Shown here: positions 31,901 to 40,800 of the stretch, piece by piece
Layout of the letters: every line of letters starts with the position of its first letter
Position numbering within the stretch: position 1 is the stretch's first letter
Assembly: GCA_024693715.1 (NCBI GenBank)
Contig: JAILKS010000025.1
Coordinates: 62,001-126,000 of the forward strand
DNA length: 64,000 nucleotides
Direction: 5' to 3'
Source: Treponema sp.
Lineage (GTDB): Bacteria; Spirochaetota; Spirochaetia; Treponematales; Treponemataceae
Program-made: the position numbers and the translations under genes
The notes under the pieces: model-generated
What the model saw: only the letters and a program-made list of their open reading frames with translations
Told to the model about the DNA's origin: nothing
The model's database searches: none

Positions 31901-34066
31901 TACTTCTTTATTTGAACCGGTAAAGCCATCCCAATTATCAGCAATTTCCTTATCCTTTGTAGTAGACATAAAGCCTTTTTCTGTAATCTGTTTATTCTCA
32001 GCACGGTTTACAAGCAATCCGGCCTTATTTGCAATAAGTTTATCATTGTTGCCATATACTATATGTGCTACCAAGTCATCAAAATCACCATCAGAAATAT
32101 TGCCAAAAATAGAACTTGCATCTACAGCCCTATACAGTTTCTTTTCTGTAACAGGTGTAGAAGTTGTTTCTTTATCCAATTCTGCAATAATCTGTTTATC
32201 TTCTGCTGAAACTTTTCCACCATCTTTTGCAAACTGTTCTGGATTTCTAAGGTATTTATTAATCCACATGCCATCACCAGAAACATAATAATCTATGGCA
32301 GCGTTCTTTGTTTCAGATGGTGTTTCTGCTGTTGTCTCTACATTTTCTGTTTCACTCTGAGTATTTTCCTTATTGATTAAACTATTCAGATAATCTTTTG
32401 CAGCCTTTAATCGGCTTTCATTAAACATCATATCTTTTACTTCAAGCATTGTGCTGTAAAGTTCACCCTTTTCTGCAAGGTCTGGGAATTTTTCTTTGAT
32501 TTTTTCGTAATAAGCATAATCACTCATTGTAGGATCGAAGTCCTTTTCTTTTCTATAAGCAAGAGCAATAGCAGCCTTTTCACCATCTGTATAACCTGGT
32601 TTTTCAATTGTTTCAGTTTCAACAGTTTTCTGTTCATTCTGTTTATCTCTCAAAGATATGAGATAATCACGTTTTACCTGATTGTATAACTGAATTAAAG
32701 GATGTTTTTCTTTTCTGATTCTATCATTCATAGTAACAATTGAATCTTCCAGATTATTCATTGTAAATGGAGTAATGTTTCTGATGAACTCAGCCATAGT
32801 ATTATTTAAGGCATCAATTGTATATTCAGACATTTGATTTACAAGTTTTTCTTTTGTTTCATCCTGTAACTTAAAATTAAGGCCATTTTCAAATTCTTCA
32901 ATCGCACCTAATTTCTTAGCATTGTCATTACCCATCATTGCTTCTGAACGATTTTTGTGTTCTTCTTCATCAGTTTCTTTTGTTTCCAAAGGATTTTCAC
33001 CTTTTACATTTTTGTCATTTATAAACTTTACAACATCAGGAATAAGTTTCTTATCAAATACCAATCCTCTGACATTCATCATAGTCCTTCTAACATCACC
33101 ATGAGCATCAAGTTCTGGATAATCTTCAATAATTTTTGAACCAATCTTTATATTTAGAATATCAGAATCAGGATATTTGTCTTTAAGCTGTTTTTTATAC
33201 TGTTCGTAAAGTATAGTTATTACAGCCTTTTCTGTTGCATTAAATCCAGGTTTCTCAACCGGTTCTTTCTTTATTTTTTCTTCAACTGTTTCCTGAATAG
33301 CTTCATTTGTTCCGTTTACATTCTGTTCTGCAGCATTTTCATCAGCACTTTCAGTAACTTCATCAGCTGTTACATTCATTTTCTGTAAATCTTTTACGGC
33401 AAATCTTCCCATTCCACCGTTTTCAAAACTTATAAATACCATTCCATTTTCAAAGTCTTTTGTTACTTTACCTGTACGGCCGTTATAACTTACTGTATCA
33501 CCAACCTTAATAGAATCAATTCCAGGTTTATTTTCAGCCTTATCTTCCGGTATTGCATTATACATCGAATAAACTTTTCTCATTAAAGAACGGTTCCATG
33601 TAGACTTAAAATTCTTTTCCTGAGTTTCTTTTTCTTCCACAGTGATCTTCTCAGTTGTTTTTCCACCAACAATTTCTTTTTCAGTAACCTTTACGGTTTC
33701 AGTTGCTTTTACAGGTTTTTCTGGAATCTTATATCTTTCTCTGTTTTCTTTATTTGCAAAGAAAGTATTCCAAGTTTTTCTGTTTGTAAGATATTCAAGA
33801 ACATGCTGAGCAAATCCCTGTTTTGTAACACCGTATGCTTCCTGAATATTATTGTTTTTATAGGCATTGTTGATTGTTTCTTCTTTCATTCCAAAGAAAG
33901 ATAAAAGAGCTTTTATCGGCTTCTTAAAATCTGATGGATAAAAATAGTTATATCCTTTACCTGAACTTTTAGGCACTCTACGGATATACTTATGTGTTGT
34001 TGATTTCTCAATCATGTTATCATAATAAGAATCCAATAATGATTTCAAAATTACTAATTTAGCCAT
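28961..34066 (-). CDS. Large polyvalent protein: ADP-ribosyltransferase-like domain plus LPD1/metallopeptidase-like domain
   Basis: LYRAVDASSIFG...ITEKGFMSTTKDKEIA...VILELDIP (ART exotoxin-like); GARGHGSALAHYEPVERVINITKFKGGGSLGHEWFHSFDN (LPD1-like, HEWFH). Start at 34066 with GGGAGG RBS. Confidence 0.8.
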   Translation of the reverse strand: MAKLVILKSLLDSYYDNMIEKSTTHKYIRRVPKSSGKGYNYFYPSDFKKPIKALLSFFGMKEETINNAYKNNNIQEAYGVTKQGFAQHVLEYLTNRKTWNTFFANKENRERYKIPEKPVKATETVKVTEKEIVGGKTTEKITVEEKETQEKNFKSTWNRSLMRKVYSMYNAIPEDKAENKPGIDSIKVGDTVSYNGRTGKVTKDFENGMVFISFENGGMGRFAVKDLQKMNVTADEVTESADENAAEQNVNGTNEAIQETVEEKIKKEPVEKPGFNATEKAVITILYEQYKKQLKDKYPDSDILNIKIGSKIIEDYPELDAHGDVRRTMMNVRGLVFDKKLIPDVVKFINDKNVKGENPLETKETDEEEHKNRSEAMMGNDNAKKLGAIEEFENGLNFKLQDETKEKLVNQMSEYTIDALNNTMAEFIRNITPFTMNNLEDSIVTMNDRIRKEKHPLIQLYNQVKRDYLISLRDKQNEQKTVETETIEKPGYTDGEKAAIALAYRKEKDFDPTMSDYAYYEKIKEKFPDLAEKGELYSTMLEVKDMMFNESRLKAAKDYLNSLINKENTQSETENVETTAETPSETKNAAIDYYVSGDGMWINKYLRNPEQFAKDGGKVSAEDKQIIAELDKETTSTPVTEKKLYRAVDASSIFGNISDGDFDDLVAHIVYGNNDKLIANKAGLLVNRAENKQITEKGFMSTTKDKEIADNWDGFTGSNKEVILELDIPDGMTGKDLAAYDVEGEEQKEVLLPRNFDYFIKKVTTNENGKILVQAQVLGPHGNHIAMLGNQNARKYGLSEEDELEYNKQYNWYKDTYVDGTRRNNPYTDEEETIEGILKDEADERFRVYGDKDIAYLALKDLYIDTTGKDYTPPAKDEPKPETEKQMKEEEKEYKKAREEAGLPKIGVNYGERISAMEDSVSLNPNDVNYAYKDTGYIAGSQKEKIQDFWKSKRESGEGTSIEEIDWNSLEENPRYAEQQITKANILGDIDYNSFREKGMDSRAAYLASRVFAAIPKEPEGRDITARKNYVIAVNTVKERLSECKTIHDVKEFIDDVYGEYKQTFDSQILRVPEVNKIKAERDELIREAEKVRNDIMEWGRNELIPKYKALGKKERKAVWRYREEIKNDVIAKIKEYDPDYSNNDIYMEIDTSNMWWPLNVSREGIYQNKFDDINTRYRAARNKAKDDIMKDNVTYETWKELGSFYDLKFSTTFQKHYNNLKAYDEKTRANPNGEINETVAYKYRDKTYDKFENWEWLNKTEKNVAKKDSEIIKGKKKRTFEMIVPKTLERKGGRNISVKSTTELKKAFNLRDVQTGTYVQSDPVSAKWHVDNLAAGFADLADVLGIKDEQISLNGRLALAVGARGHGSALAHYEPVERVINITKFKGGGSLGHEWFHSFDNMIAEAITGGNVSVYMSEPNKQTKSYRLMDAFKPNAAHDDIPDNELAQNVRAKFINLVNAMMTGDTPETETVVYNPDDVEKAKDFFENKIKFYSGYYDHDGFYTKLANAKTLDEAISAINDKFKTTVDLIRNNRDKVGKLGKYEQKRMKDTVKNYEKYRVMAAAYFDPKEAKADGGEVTVKTGRIVSRFYEDAKQMDAGKKNPYWSTPLEMAARSFEAYLCDKLKEKGQKNDYLSGHANNAEYGGEWYPYPTERDRVKINQAFDELFEVIRNENAIRKALDILDDKPWFIVKGGRFLIRK

Positions 34067-34210
34067 TCTCTTTTCCTCCCAGAAAACAAAAAAAGGGCAG
34101 CTACCAAGAAACAAAATTATTTCTGTTAATTGATAACTGCCCTTTTCAGAACATATTATAAGTTTTGATTATTGTTATTTTATAACAGTATTATTCAAAA
34201 ATCAATTGTT

Positions 34211-37200
34211 TTATACATCAGGATAATATCTAGTCCAAGTACCTCTGCAGTTTCCACTCCATGCACACTTACCATTTCTTCTAACAAGTAAGAAGTGCCA
34301 TTTTTCAAGTTCAACATCGTAAACAATACCTTTATAGTCCACTTCTACCGGATTATGTCTAGGTAAATGTCCTGGTGTATCAGGGGCATAAGTTCTAGTT
34401 TTAGAATGGCAAATAGTAATATTATGACAATCTGTATTCAATACATAATCACCATTTCTAAAACTCTTTAATGTTCCTTTCTCTTTTACAACGTACTCAC
34501 TAGGCATCCAACCGGCTTTTACAATAATTTCACATAAATCATCTGCCATTTTTTTAGATGATGTTCTTAATACTTGTTCATTTCGTACTTTTGAGTATGC
34601 TTTATCGCTGCTACATTTGTGATTAGATAATCTAGTTCCATCAGCCTTAACAAATGCATCTAAGAACTCACGGATATTTTCTACAGATGAATTCTTAATA
34701 AATGGTGGTATAAACTTTTTATCAGCGTATATTCCAAACATACATTCAAAATATCTTGCATAATCACCATGGATATAAATACAACCATTTGCAATATGCA
34801 GAATACTTTGTAATTCAGGCAAGTCATTGTAAATCTTCATAGGATCCTTTTGAGCTAATTTTACTTCATAATGACCTTGTTTAATTCTTCCACTCCCTTC
34901 TGCAAGATACCAAGCCCATAATCTGAAATACTGAGCTTTTGAAATAGTCAAATCTCCAAACTTTATTGTTTTAGAATCTGATTTTTCCCATTTTCCAATT
35001 GCTCTAGGTAAATTAATAAAATCATTTTTTATTAAATCCTTTGCTTTCATTTCTTCAAGTTTTCCATTTTGTTTTACATAAAGCATATTGTGATCTGGAG
35101 TTACTAACAAATCAAAATTTCTACCTGGGAAGTGAATCATTTTACCGTTATATTCATACTGAACCTGTTTTACAAAAGGAATAAAATCTATTTCTTTTGT
35201 TTCTGGATTAATAGACATAATTTTGTCATTCTTTTCTACATCCTTAAACAATTTCCAACCGTTATTTGTCATTACTTCTGTATCATCTGAATAACAGTAG
35301 GGATGTACTATACCAATAGGACAACTACCTTCATTCTTGCCTTCCCAAATTGCATATTTTGCATAAGTATCTTTTATATGTTCATCAGGTAATGGAACAT
35401 CACTCCAAAGAACAATAGTTCCATTCAGTTTTTTGCATTTCTTACAAGTATTATCATCCATCATTTCAAAACGTTTGAAATATACCTTTTCACCAGGTTT
35501 TGAATTATAAACTTCTTCCTTACAGTAAGAACTGTTTGCAGCCATCTGAACTTCTGAATCAGCAATTCTCTGCATATCACGGTTCAGACTTGCACATTTA
35601 TCAAAAAGATTCTGAGCCACAACAGACTTACTTTGTTTATCACGGATGCCGTCAATAATAATCTGCTGAATATTGTTTCTCATATCATCTTTTACTCTTG
35701 TAACTCTCTGAGCAGCACTATCCATAGCAATCTGAATTCTTGCCTGTCTTTCTCTTGAAATTACATCTCCAAACTTATCTTTCATATTTTTAATGGATTC
35801 ACTAACCCAATCAACGTCATACCGTTTAGTTTTAAGTGTAGATAAAGACATTTTCCGTATTGCTTCAAGGCTGTTTGTCTTTGATAACCTATCAAGAATA
35901 ATTCCGAGACTTTCAGCAGAAAGAACAATTTTTTCTCCAACACCGGAGTAATTTCTATTCAAAAACTTTTCTAATTCAACTATAAACTTTTTCCACTCAG
36001 ATTCTTTAATAGGCTTTCCTGTTTCTGGATTGTAAAGGATTTTACCTTTATGTTTTAATTCACCGGCTTTACTGATTATTCTAATATCAGGGAGATCAAA
36101 ATAACTGATAACAAAATTGTAAACAGCTCTTGCACTATCAGTAACCTTTTTGTAGAACCTTTCGGTTATTTCTTTCTGGCTTTCATATACAAAACTTTCA
36201 CCTTTTGAACTTGCTAAAACATCTGCATCAAGTGATAATGCAACCTTATGAACGGCCTTTTCAATCTTGCTTCTATCAAAATCCATTAATCTTACAGTAA
36301 GATTTTCATAATGCTCTGAATTATCTGCCGGAATATGTTTAATCATAAACGGCTTTTTATCTGCAATGGCATTAAGAGCTTTATTAAACTGTTCAAGTTT
36401 CTGCTGTTTATTATTCTCTGTAATATCTGTTATCTGAATGTCAAAAGTCTTACCTTTTCTGTTTTCACCAGCATAATCAGGTACTATAGATTTTATTACT
36501 TTTTTACTTGACAAATTTAATGGATGTGCTATTATTGAATTGGTGGTAGACAAAGCCTCTGTATTACAAGCACCTACCTGACCCACCTCGAAAGCGGTCG
36601 TTTTTATATCCTTGCTATTAAGCAAGGATTTTTTTATATCTCTATCAATAAATGAAAAAACAAATCTTTTTCTTTCAGCATCCCAAGCTACAACAATCTC
36701 CAATCCACAAGTAACCTGTTTATTATTATGTCTTGTATCAGTATATGTAACTTTATTGATTATTCCATAAGTAGTTCTTTCTCTTTCAGGAACTTTATCC
36801 AAAGTCCAAGTATGATTATACTTTCTGGACTTCATATATAAAATTCCATTTTTTAATATTGGTTCAACAAAAGACAAATATTGTAATTTATGGATTTTTG
36901 CATCAGCAGTTCTAAAAACATTATTTGTTTTTTCTGCATGTCCTGTTGTCATATCTTCAATGTAAATATTTGCATTACCCAAGGCCGGACAAGTAAGTTT
37001 TCCTTCTTCTGAAAGTTTTGTTAATCTTTCAAGTTCTGCATCTATTTGTTTTTCGGTAGTTAATGGCTGAATACCTTTAATATCTGTAGTCTTATTTGTA
37101 AGAGCTGTTGTAACATCTCTGAATGAATGTATTTTTTTGTCAAATCCTTTTGGATATTCATATCGCCATTCACCATTATTCATTTTCCAACGTCTGATAT

Positions 37201-37432
37201 ATTTATGTGATTTTTCAATATCATCAGTTTTATCATTTTCAGCAAATTTCATTTTCAAGTCATAATAAAACTTTTCTGTAGGATTATCTAAATCATAAAC
37301 CTGACCATCTGGAGTTACACCCATATTGAATTTATATTCATCAAAATCACCACGAGCAAAAACATTTTTACTTGCTCCTAACTTATCTTTTACTTCATCA
37401 AAAACATCTTTTCTAACCTTAATCTTTCCCAT
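34211..37432 (-). CDS. Head morphogenesis (MuF/SPP1 gp7-like) protein with embedded intein
   Basis: MuF region ARIQIAMDSAAQRVTRVKDDMRNNIQQIIIDGI...ADSEVQMAANSSYCKEEV...DDNTCKKCKKLNGTIV...GIVHPYC / CRGTWTRYYPDV. Confidence 0.85.
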   Translation of the reverse strand: MGKIKVRKDVFDEVKDKLGASKNVFARGDFDEYKFNMGVTPDGQVYDLDNPTEKFYYDLKMKFAENDKTDDIEKSHKYIRRWKMNNGEWRYEYPKGFDKKIHSFRDVTTALTNKTTDIKGIQPLTTEKQIDAELERLTKLSEEGKLTCPALGNANIYIEDMTTGHAEKTNNVFRTADAKIHKLQYLSFVEPILKNGILYMKSRKYNHTWTLDKVPERERTTYGIINKVTYTDTRHNNKQVTCGLEIVVAWDAERKRFVFSFIDRDIKKSLLNSKDIKTTAFEVGQVGACNTEALSTTNSIIAHPLNLSSKKVIKSIVPDYAGENRKGKTFDIQITDITENNKQQKLEQFNKALNAIADKKPFMIKHIPADNSEHYENLTVRLMDFDRSKIEKAVHKVALSLDADVLASSKGESFVYESQKEITERFYKKVTDSARAVYNFVISYFDLPDIRIISKAGELKHKGKILYNPETGKPIKESEWKKFIVELEKFLNRNYSGVGEKIVLSAESLGIILDRLSKTNSLEAIRKMSLSTLKTKRYDVDWVSESIKNMKDKFGDVISRERQARIQIAMDSAAQRVTRVKDDMRNNIQQIIIDGIRDKQSKSVVAQNLFDKCASLNRDMQRIADSEVQMAANSSYCKEEVYNSKPGEKVYFKRFEMMDDNTCKKCKKLNGTIVLWSDVPLPDEHIKDTYAKYAIWEGKNEGSCPIGIVHPYCYSDDTEVMTNNGWKLFKDVEKNDKIMSINPETKEIDFIPFVKQVQYEYNGKMIHFPGRNFDLLVTPDHNMLYVKQNGKLEEMKAKDLIKNDFINLPRAIGKWEKSDSKTIKFGDLTISKAQYFRLWAWYLAEGSGRIKQGHYEVKLAQKDPMKIYNDLPELQSILHIANGCIYIHGDYARYFECMFGIYADKKFIPPFIKNSSVENIREFLDAFVKADGTRLSNHKCSSDKAYSKVRNEQVLRTSSKKMADDLCEIIVKAGWMPSEYVVKEKGTLKSFRNGDYVLNTDCHNITICHSKTRTYAPDTPGHLPRHNPVEVDYKGIVYDVELEKWHFLLVRRNGKCAWSGNCRGTWTRYYPDV
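34250..35296 (-). mobile_element. Intein (349 aa) with LAGLIDADG-type endonuclease, inserted HPY|C...N|CRGTW
   Basis: Block A CYSDDTEVMTNNGWKLFKDV; block B FDLLVTPDHNMLYV; LAGLIDADG-like LWAWYLAEGSG and LDAFVKADGT; C-terminus VYDVELEKWHFLLVRRNGKCAWSGN followed by C. Confidence 0.93.
36508..36638 (+). ncRNA. Candidate antisense small RNA inside the MuF gene
   Basis: TTGACA-16-TATTAT and perfect ATCCTTGCT ATTA AGCAAGGAT hairpin plus T7. Confidence 0.5.
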
Positions 37433-37827
37433 TATTCTGCCTCTCTACTCAGGTATAAATTAATATAGCCTTCGTTATTTTCCCAAGTAATAACATTCAT
37501 CCAGGCATAAACATTTTCTGTTATCTTGCTGATACATAAATAGTGTGTTTCAGTCCTTGCCGGTTTCTTTTCATAATGCTGTTCTATCACCTTTGAATTC
37601 ACAAACAAGTCCAGAATATTCTCTGCTGCTTCAAAATGCTGTTCTGGTGTAAAACCGTTTTTCACGGAATTCATAATAGATTTAATACATCCGATTTTAT
37701 TTATTGACAGTCTATTAAACTTGAAACATAATCCGCTTTCTTTCAGTTCAAATATTGTTCTGACATATTTTCCAATACGCTGCCTGAAATTACTTCTAAA
37801 TATTTCAATCTGTTTTTTATCTGTCAT
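37432..37827 (-). CDS. Hypothetical phage protein
   Basis: ORF between MuF gene and exonuclease; likely start MTDKKQIEIF. Confidence 0.45.
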   Translation of the reverse strand: MTDKKQIEIFRSNFRQRIGKYVRTIFELKESGLCFKFNRLSINKIGCIKSIMNSVKNGFTPEQHFEAAENILDLFVNSKVIEQHYEKKPARTETHYLCISKITENVYAWMNVITWENNEGYINLYLSREAE

Positions 37828-37850
37828 ACATCCTCCCAAAAACTGACAAA

Positions 37851-38438
37851 TCAGATAAGTTTTACATTCAACTGCTGTAATTTTTTTGCAACTTCTCTAG
37901 TTGCTTTTATGTCTGCCAAAGCATTATGAGCATTTTCCAAATTAACTCCTAAATGTTTAGCAACAGTTCCAAGTTTCCTATCAGGTAAAAATGGCAATGC
38001 TTTCTGAAAACCTGCTTTCTTTACCTGTTCAAATACATCTGCCATATTTGAAATAAAATAATCATCATAATTAAAACCATTTCTTTCTAACAAGGCTTTT
38101 AGATGTTTTATATCAAATCCAATATTGTAACCTGCAATTATAAGTTTCTCCGTTCTACTGCCATCTGTTTTGAAAAGTTCAACGGCATTTTTCAAGAACT
38201 CTGCAACCTTCGGCATTACTTTTTTTTCTGACGGAAAAGCTTTTATCTGTTCTTCTGTATATCCGTGTATCTTTCCGGCTTCTTCATGATATTTAATCGT
38301 TTCTGATAACGGATTCAGAAAAAAATCTCTTTCGCATATAACAACTCCATTCTGAACAAGAATAAAAGCAAGTTCAAAAGCACTTGCATCTGTTGTTTCC
38401 AACCCTGTAGTTTCTGTATCAAGCCATAAAAATCTCAT
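37851..38438 (-). CDS. DnaQ-like 3'-5' exonuclease (DEDDh)
   Basis: FLWLDTETTGLETTDASAFELAFILV; IIAGYNIGFDIKHL; HNALADIKATREVAKKL. Confidence 0.88.
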   Translation of the reverse strand: MRFLWLDTETTGLETTDASAFELAFILVQNGVVICERDFFLNPLSETIKYHEEAGKIHGYTEEQIKAFPSEKKVMPKVAEFLKNAVELFKTDGSRTEKLIIAGYNIGFDIKHLKALLERNGFNYDDYFISNMADVFEQVKKAGFQKALPFLPDRKLGTVAKHLGVNLENAHNALADIKATREVAKKLQQLNVKLI

Positions 38439-38459
38439 AGTTTTTTTCCTTTTTTTTAT

Positions 38460-40079
38460 TTAAATAATCAATAATGATTTCTGAATTGATTTAGACATTC
38501 CTATATCTTCTGGTAAAGTTTCTTCCATTTCTGATGGTATCTGTTCTTCTATTTCATCAGTCTGTTCAGTTTCTTCTCCAAATCCGCCTTCTTCTTCACC
38601 GCCAAAATCTCCCATATCTCCACCCATATCCATTCCATCCTGAGCCTGTTGAGATTGGAATAACTGAACTAACTGAACATTCATCGGTAAATCAGCCGGA
38701 TTTTCAACCTTAGTCAAGTCAATAGGATCAAGGCCTTTTTCTGCTCTTTTTTCATTTACAGATTTCCAGGTTCTTACTTCCTTTTCATCCAAATCTGCTA
38801 CTGTATTTGGATTATCCTTTTCATATCCTACAAACTCCAGAACATATTCAGGATTGACTTTTGAAATGATTTTATTCATGTATGCTTCAAAGAAAACAAG
38901 TAAATCACCAAGTAAAGAACTCTTTGCAGCAGCCATTCTGTCAGCACCGCCATTTTCAAACATTGCCTGAGATTTCTGAGATTGAATTCCAAGTTCATCT
39001 GCACTACATCCAAACAAAGCCATAACACCACTTGAAAGATAATCAAGCCAAGCCTGGAATTCCATTTCTCTGTTTGTGTTCAATGCTTTCCATTCAAGTT
39101 TTGCATCTTTTGAACCTGATGGAATAATTGGTATTCTCCATTGATTAAGAGGTCCACCACTCATAATTTCTGCAATATAATCTTCCATTTCATCAATTAC
39201 ATCTGAGTTAGCATCATCATTAAGAAGCAGCATACCTTTTGGAAGCTTATTTTCAGTAAAGTTTCCTGCATTGTATATGAATGTATTAATTTCACTTGTA
39301 ATTAAATCTACTGCCTGTTCAACAAGAGAATAGCCGTACATGGAATGATAAATATCTGTTCTAGGATTTTCAAAATCAAAAACCATGTTTTCATTTGTAT
39401 AACCGGCTGCCGGCATACCATCTACAATCTGCAAGTATCTGAATTCAGTTTCTTTTTCTTTTTCAGGAATTACACGTTCAATTGTTGCAGCATCTACGGC
39501 AAAAAATGCAACCGGTTCACCTTTTTTATTGTACTGAATTTCAGTTGCTACCTGGTCAAGTGTAAGTTCATCCCTTAAAAGTTTTGTAAAATACTTTACA
39601 AAGTCATCACGGCTTGAATCTTCATAATTACCTGTCATGGTAATAAAATCACGGATTTTAATAGCTTCTTTATCTTCTTTCTTAGATAACTGAGTTTCAA
39701 ATCTTTTATGAATGATAAATCCACGTTCATTACGACTTGTTACAGGTTTTAAGAAAGGCTTAATCTTTCTGGAAATATGTGTAATACAACAGTTAATAAT
39801 CCATGCTTTACCTGCTACGGCTCTTAAAGTTCTGCAATGAATACCACCATATTGTATTCTTGAAATAGTCCTGATGTTTTCAAAACAATTTGATGAAACA
39901 AAATAAGGATCATAGAAAACAGAATCAGCACCATGTTCACGGCCTTTATCCTGAAAGAAGTAAGTATTAAAAATGTTTCTGCTGTCTTTTTTAGCATCTT
40001 TCAATTGATTAAAAGCTTCTTTGTTGAAGGCTTTTCTTTTTCTTAATAACTGTTCAACATTGATTTCTTCCCTTGCCAT
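38460..40079 (-). CDS. Portal protein
   Basis: 539 aa; RKAFNKEAFNQLKD...SGVMALFGCSADELGIQSQ; between terminase and MuF protein. Confidence 0.75.
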   Translation of the reverse strand: MAREEINVEQLLRKRKAFNKEAFNQLKDAKKDSRNIFNTYFFQDKGREHGADSVFYDPYFVSSNCFENIRTISRIQYGGIHCRTLRAVAGKAWIINCCITHISRKIKPFLKPVTSRNERGFIIHKRFETQLSKKEDKEAIKIRDFITMTGNYEDSSRDDFVKYFTKLLRDELTLDQVATEIQYNKKGEPVAFFAVDAATIERVIPEKEKETEFRYLQIVDGMPAAGYTNENMVFDFENPRTDIYHSMYGYSLVEQAVDLITSEINTFIYNAGNFTENKLPKGMLLLNDDANSDVIDEMEDYIAEIMSGGPLNQWRIPIIPSGSKDAKLEWKALNTNREMEFQAWLDYLSSGVMALFGCSADELGIQSQKSQAMFENGGADRMAAAKSSLLGDLLVFFEAYMNKIISKVNPEYVLEFVGYEKDNPNTVADLDEKEVRTWKSVNEKRAEKGLDPIDLTKVENPADLPMNVQLVQLFQSQQAQDGMDMGGDMGDFGGEEEGGFGEETEQTDEIEEQIPSEMEETLPEDIGMSKSIQKSLLII

Positions 40080-40215
40080 TTCAGGCCTCCCAAAATCGAA
40101 ATTTAAAAATAAAAAAGCCGTCCATCGTCTTTTTCAAGAAAATGAACGGCTGCTAATTGCTTAACACACCTTTATTTTACTTTATTTTACACTATAAACT
40201 TTTAATTGTCATTAG

Positions 40216-40518
40216 TTATTTAATCACTATCTTATAATCAACATAAACCATTCTTCTTATTTCTCTTAATCTTGTTTTATAAGCAAGTATGTATTTGAAA
40301 CCGGTTAATGAAGTATCATCAGGCCAACGTTCAATAATACCATATTTCAGCCATCGTTTTACTGAGATATGTTCTTCTTCCAGAAACTTCTGTATTTGAC
40401 TTTCAACATAATCCTTTATTTTATCACCAACTGTTTTCATCATTATTGGGCTGTAATAAATTGGATTTATACCTGTATCTGCCAAAGGACTATTATTAGT
40501 CCATTTTATTTCTTTCAT
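40216..40518 (-). CDS. Hypothetical protein
   Basis: 100 aa ORF in accessory block. Confidence 0.35.
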   Translation of the reverse strand: MKEIKWTNNSPLADTGINPIYYSPIMMKTVGDKIKDYVESQIQKFLEEEHISVKRWLKYGIIERWPDDTSLTGFKYILAYKTRLREIRRMVYVDYKIVIK

Positions 40519-40527
40519 ACACTCACC

Positions 40528-40770
40528 TTACTTCTTTTCACGTCTTAAAAAATTATCCAAAGAATCTACATCTTCTTTTGACATTTTGGAAATAAGGAAC
40601 TTTACATGAAGTCTTTTAGCACATCCATTGCAGATATTTGTTTTATCTACAATTTTACCATCTTTATCTTTAAGAGTAAGTGTTCCACATTCTTCACCGA
40701 TAATCTTATTACTACAGTAACCACAAACATTTTCCTGATTAATTTCCTTTGTTTTTTCCATACTTACCAC
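40528..40770 (-). CDS. Small zinc-finger-like protein
   Basis: CGYCSNKIIGEECGTLTL...ICNGCAKRLH. Confidence 0.5.
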   Translation of the reverse strand: MVSMEKTKEINQENVCGYCSNKIIGEECGTLTLKDKDGKIVDKTNICNGCAKRLHVKFLISKMSKEDVDSLDNFLRREKK

Positions 40771-40800
40771 CTATAAATGTTATACGCTATAATCCTATCT

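Noticed and set aside
36508-36638. Diversity-generating retroelement template/variable repeat
   Set aside because: No reverse transcriptase and no adenine-specific variable repeat pair were found in the window.
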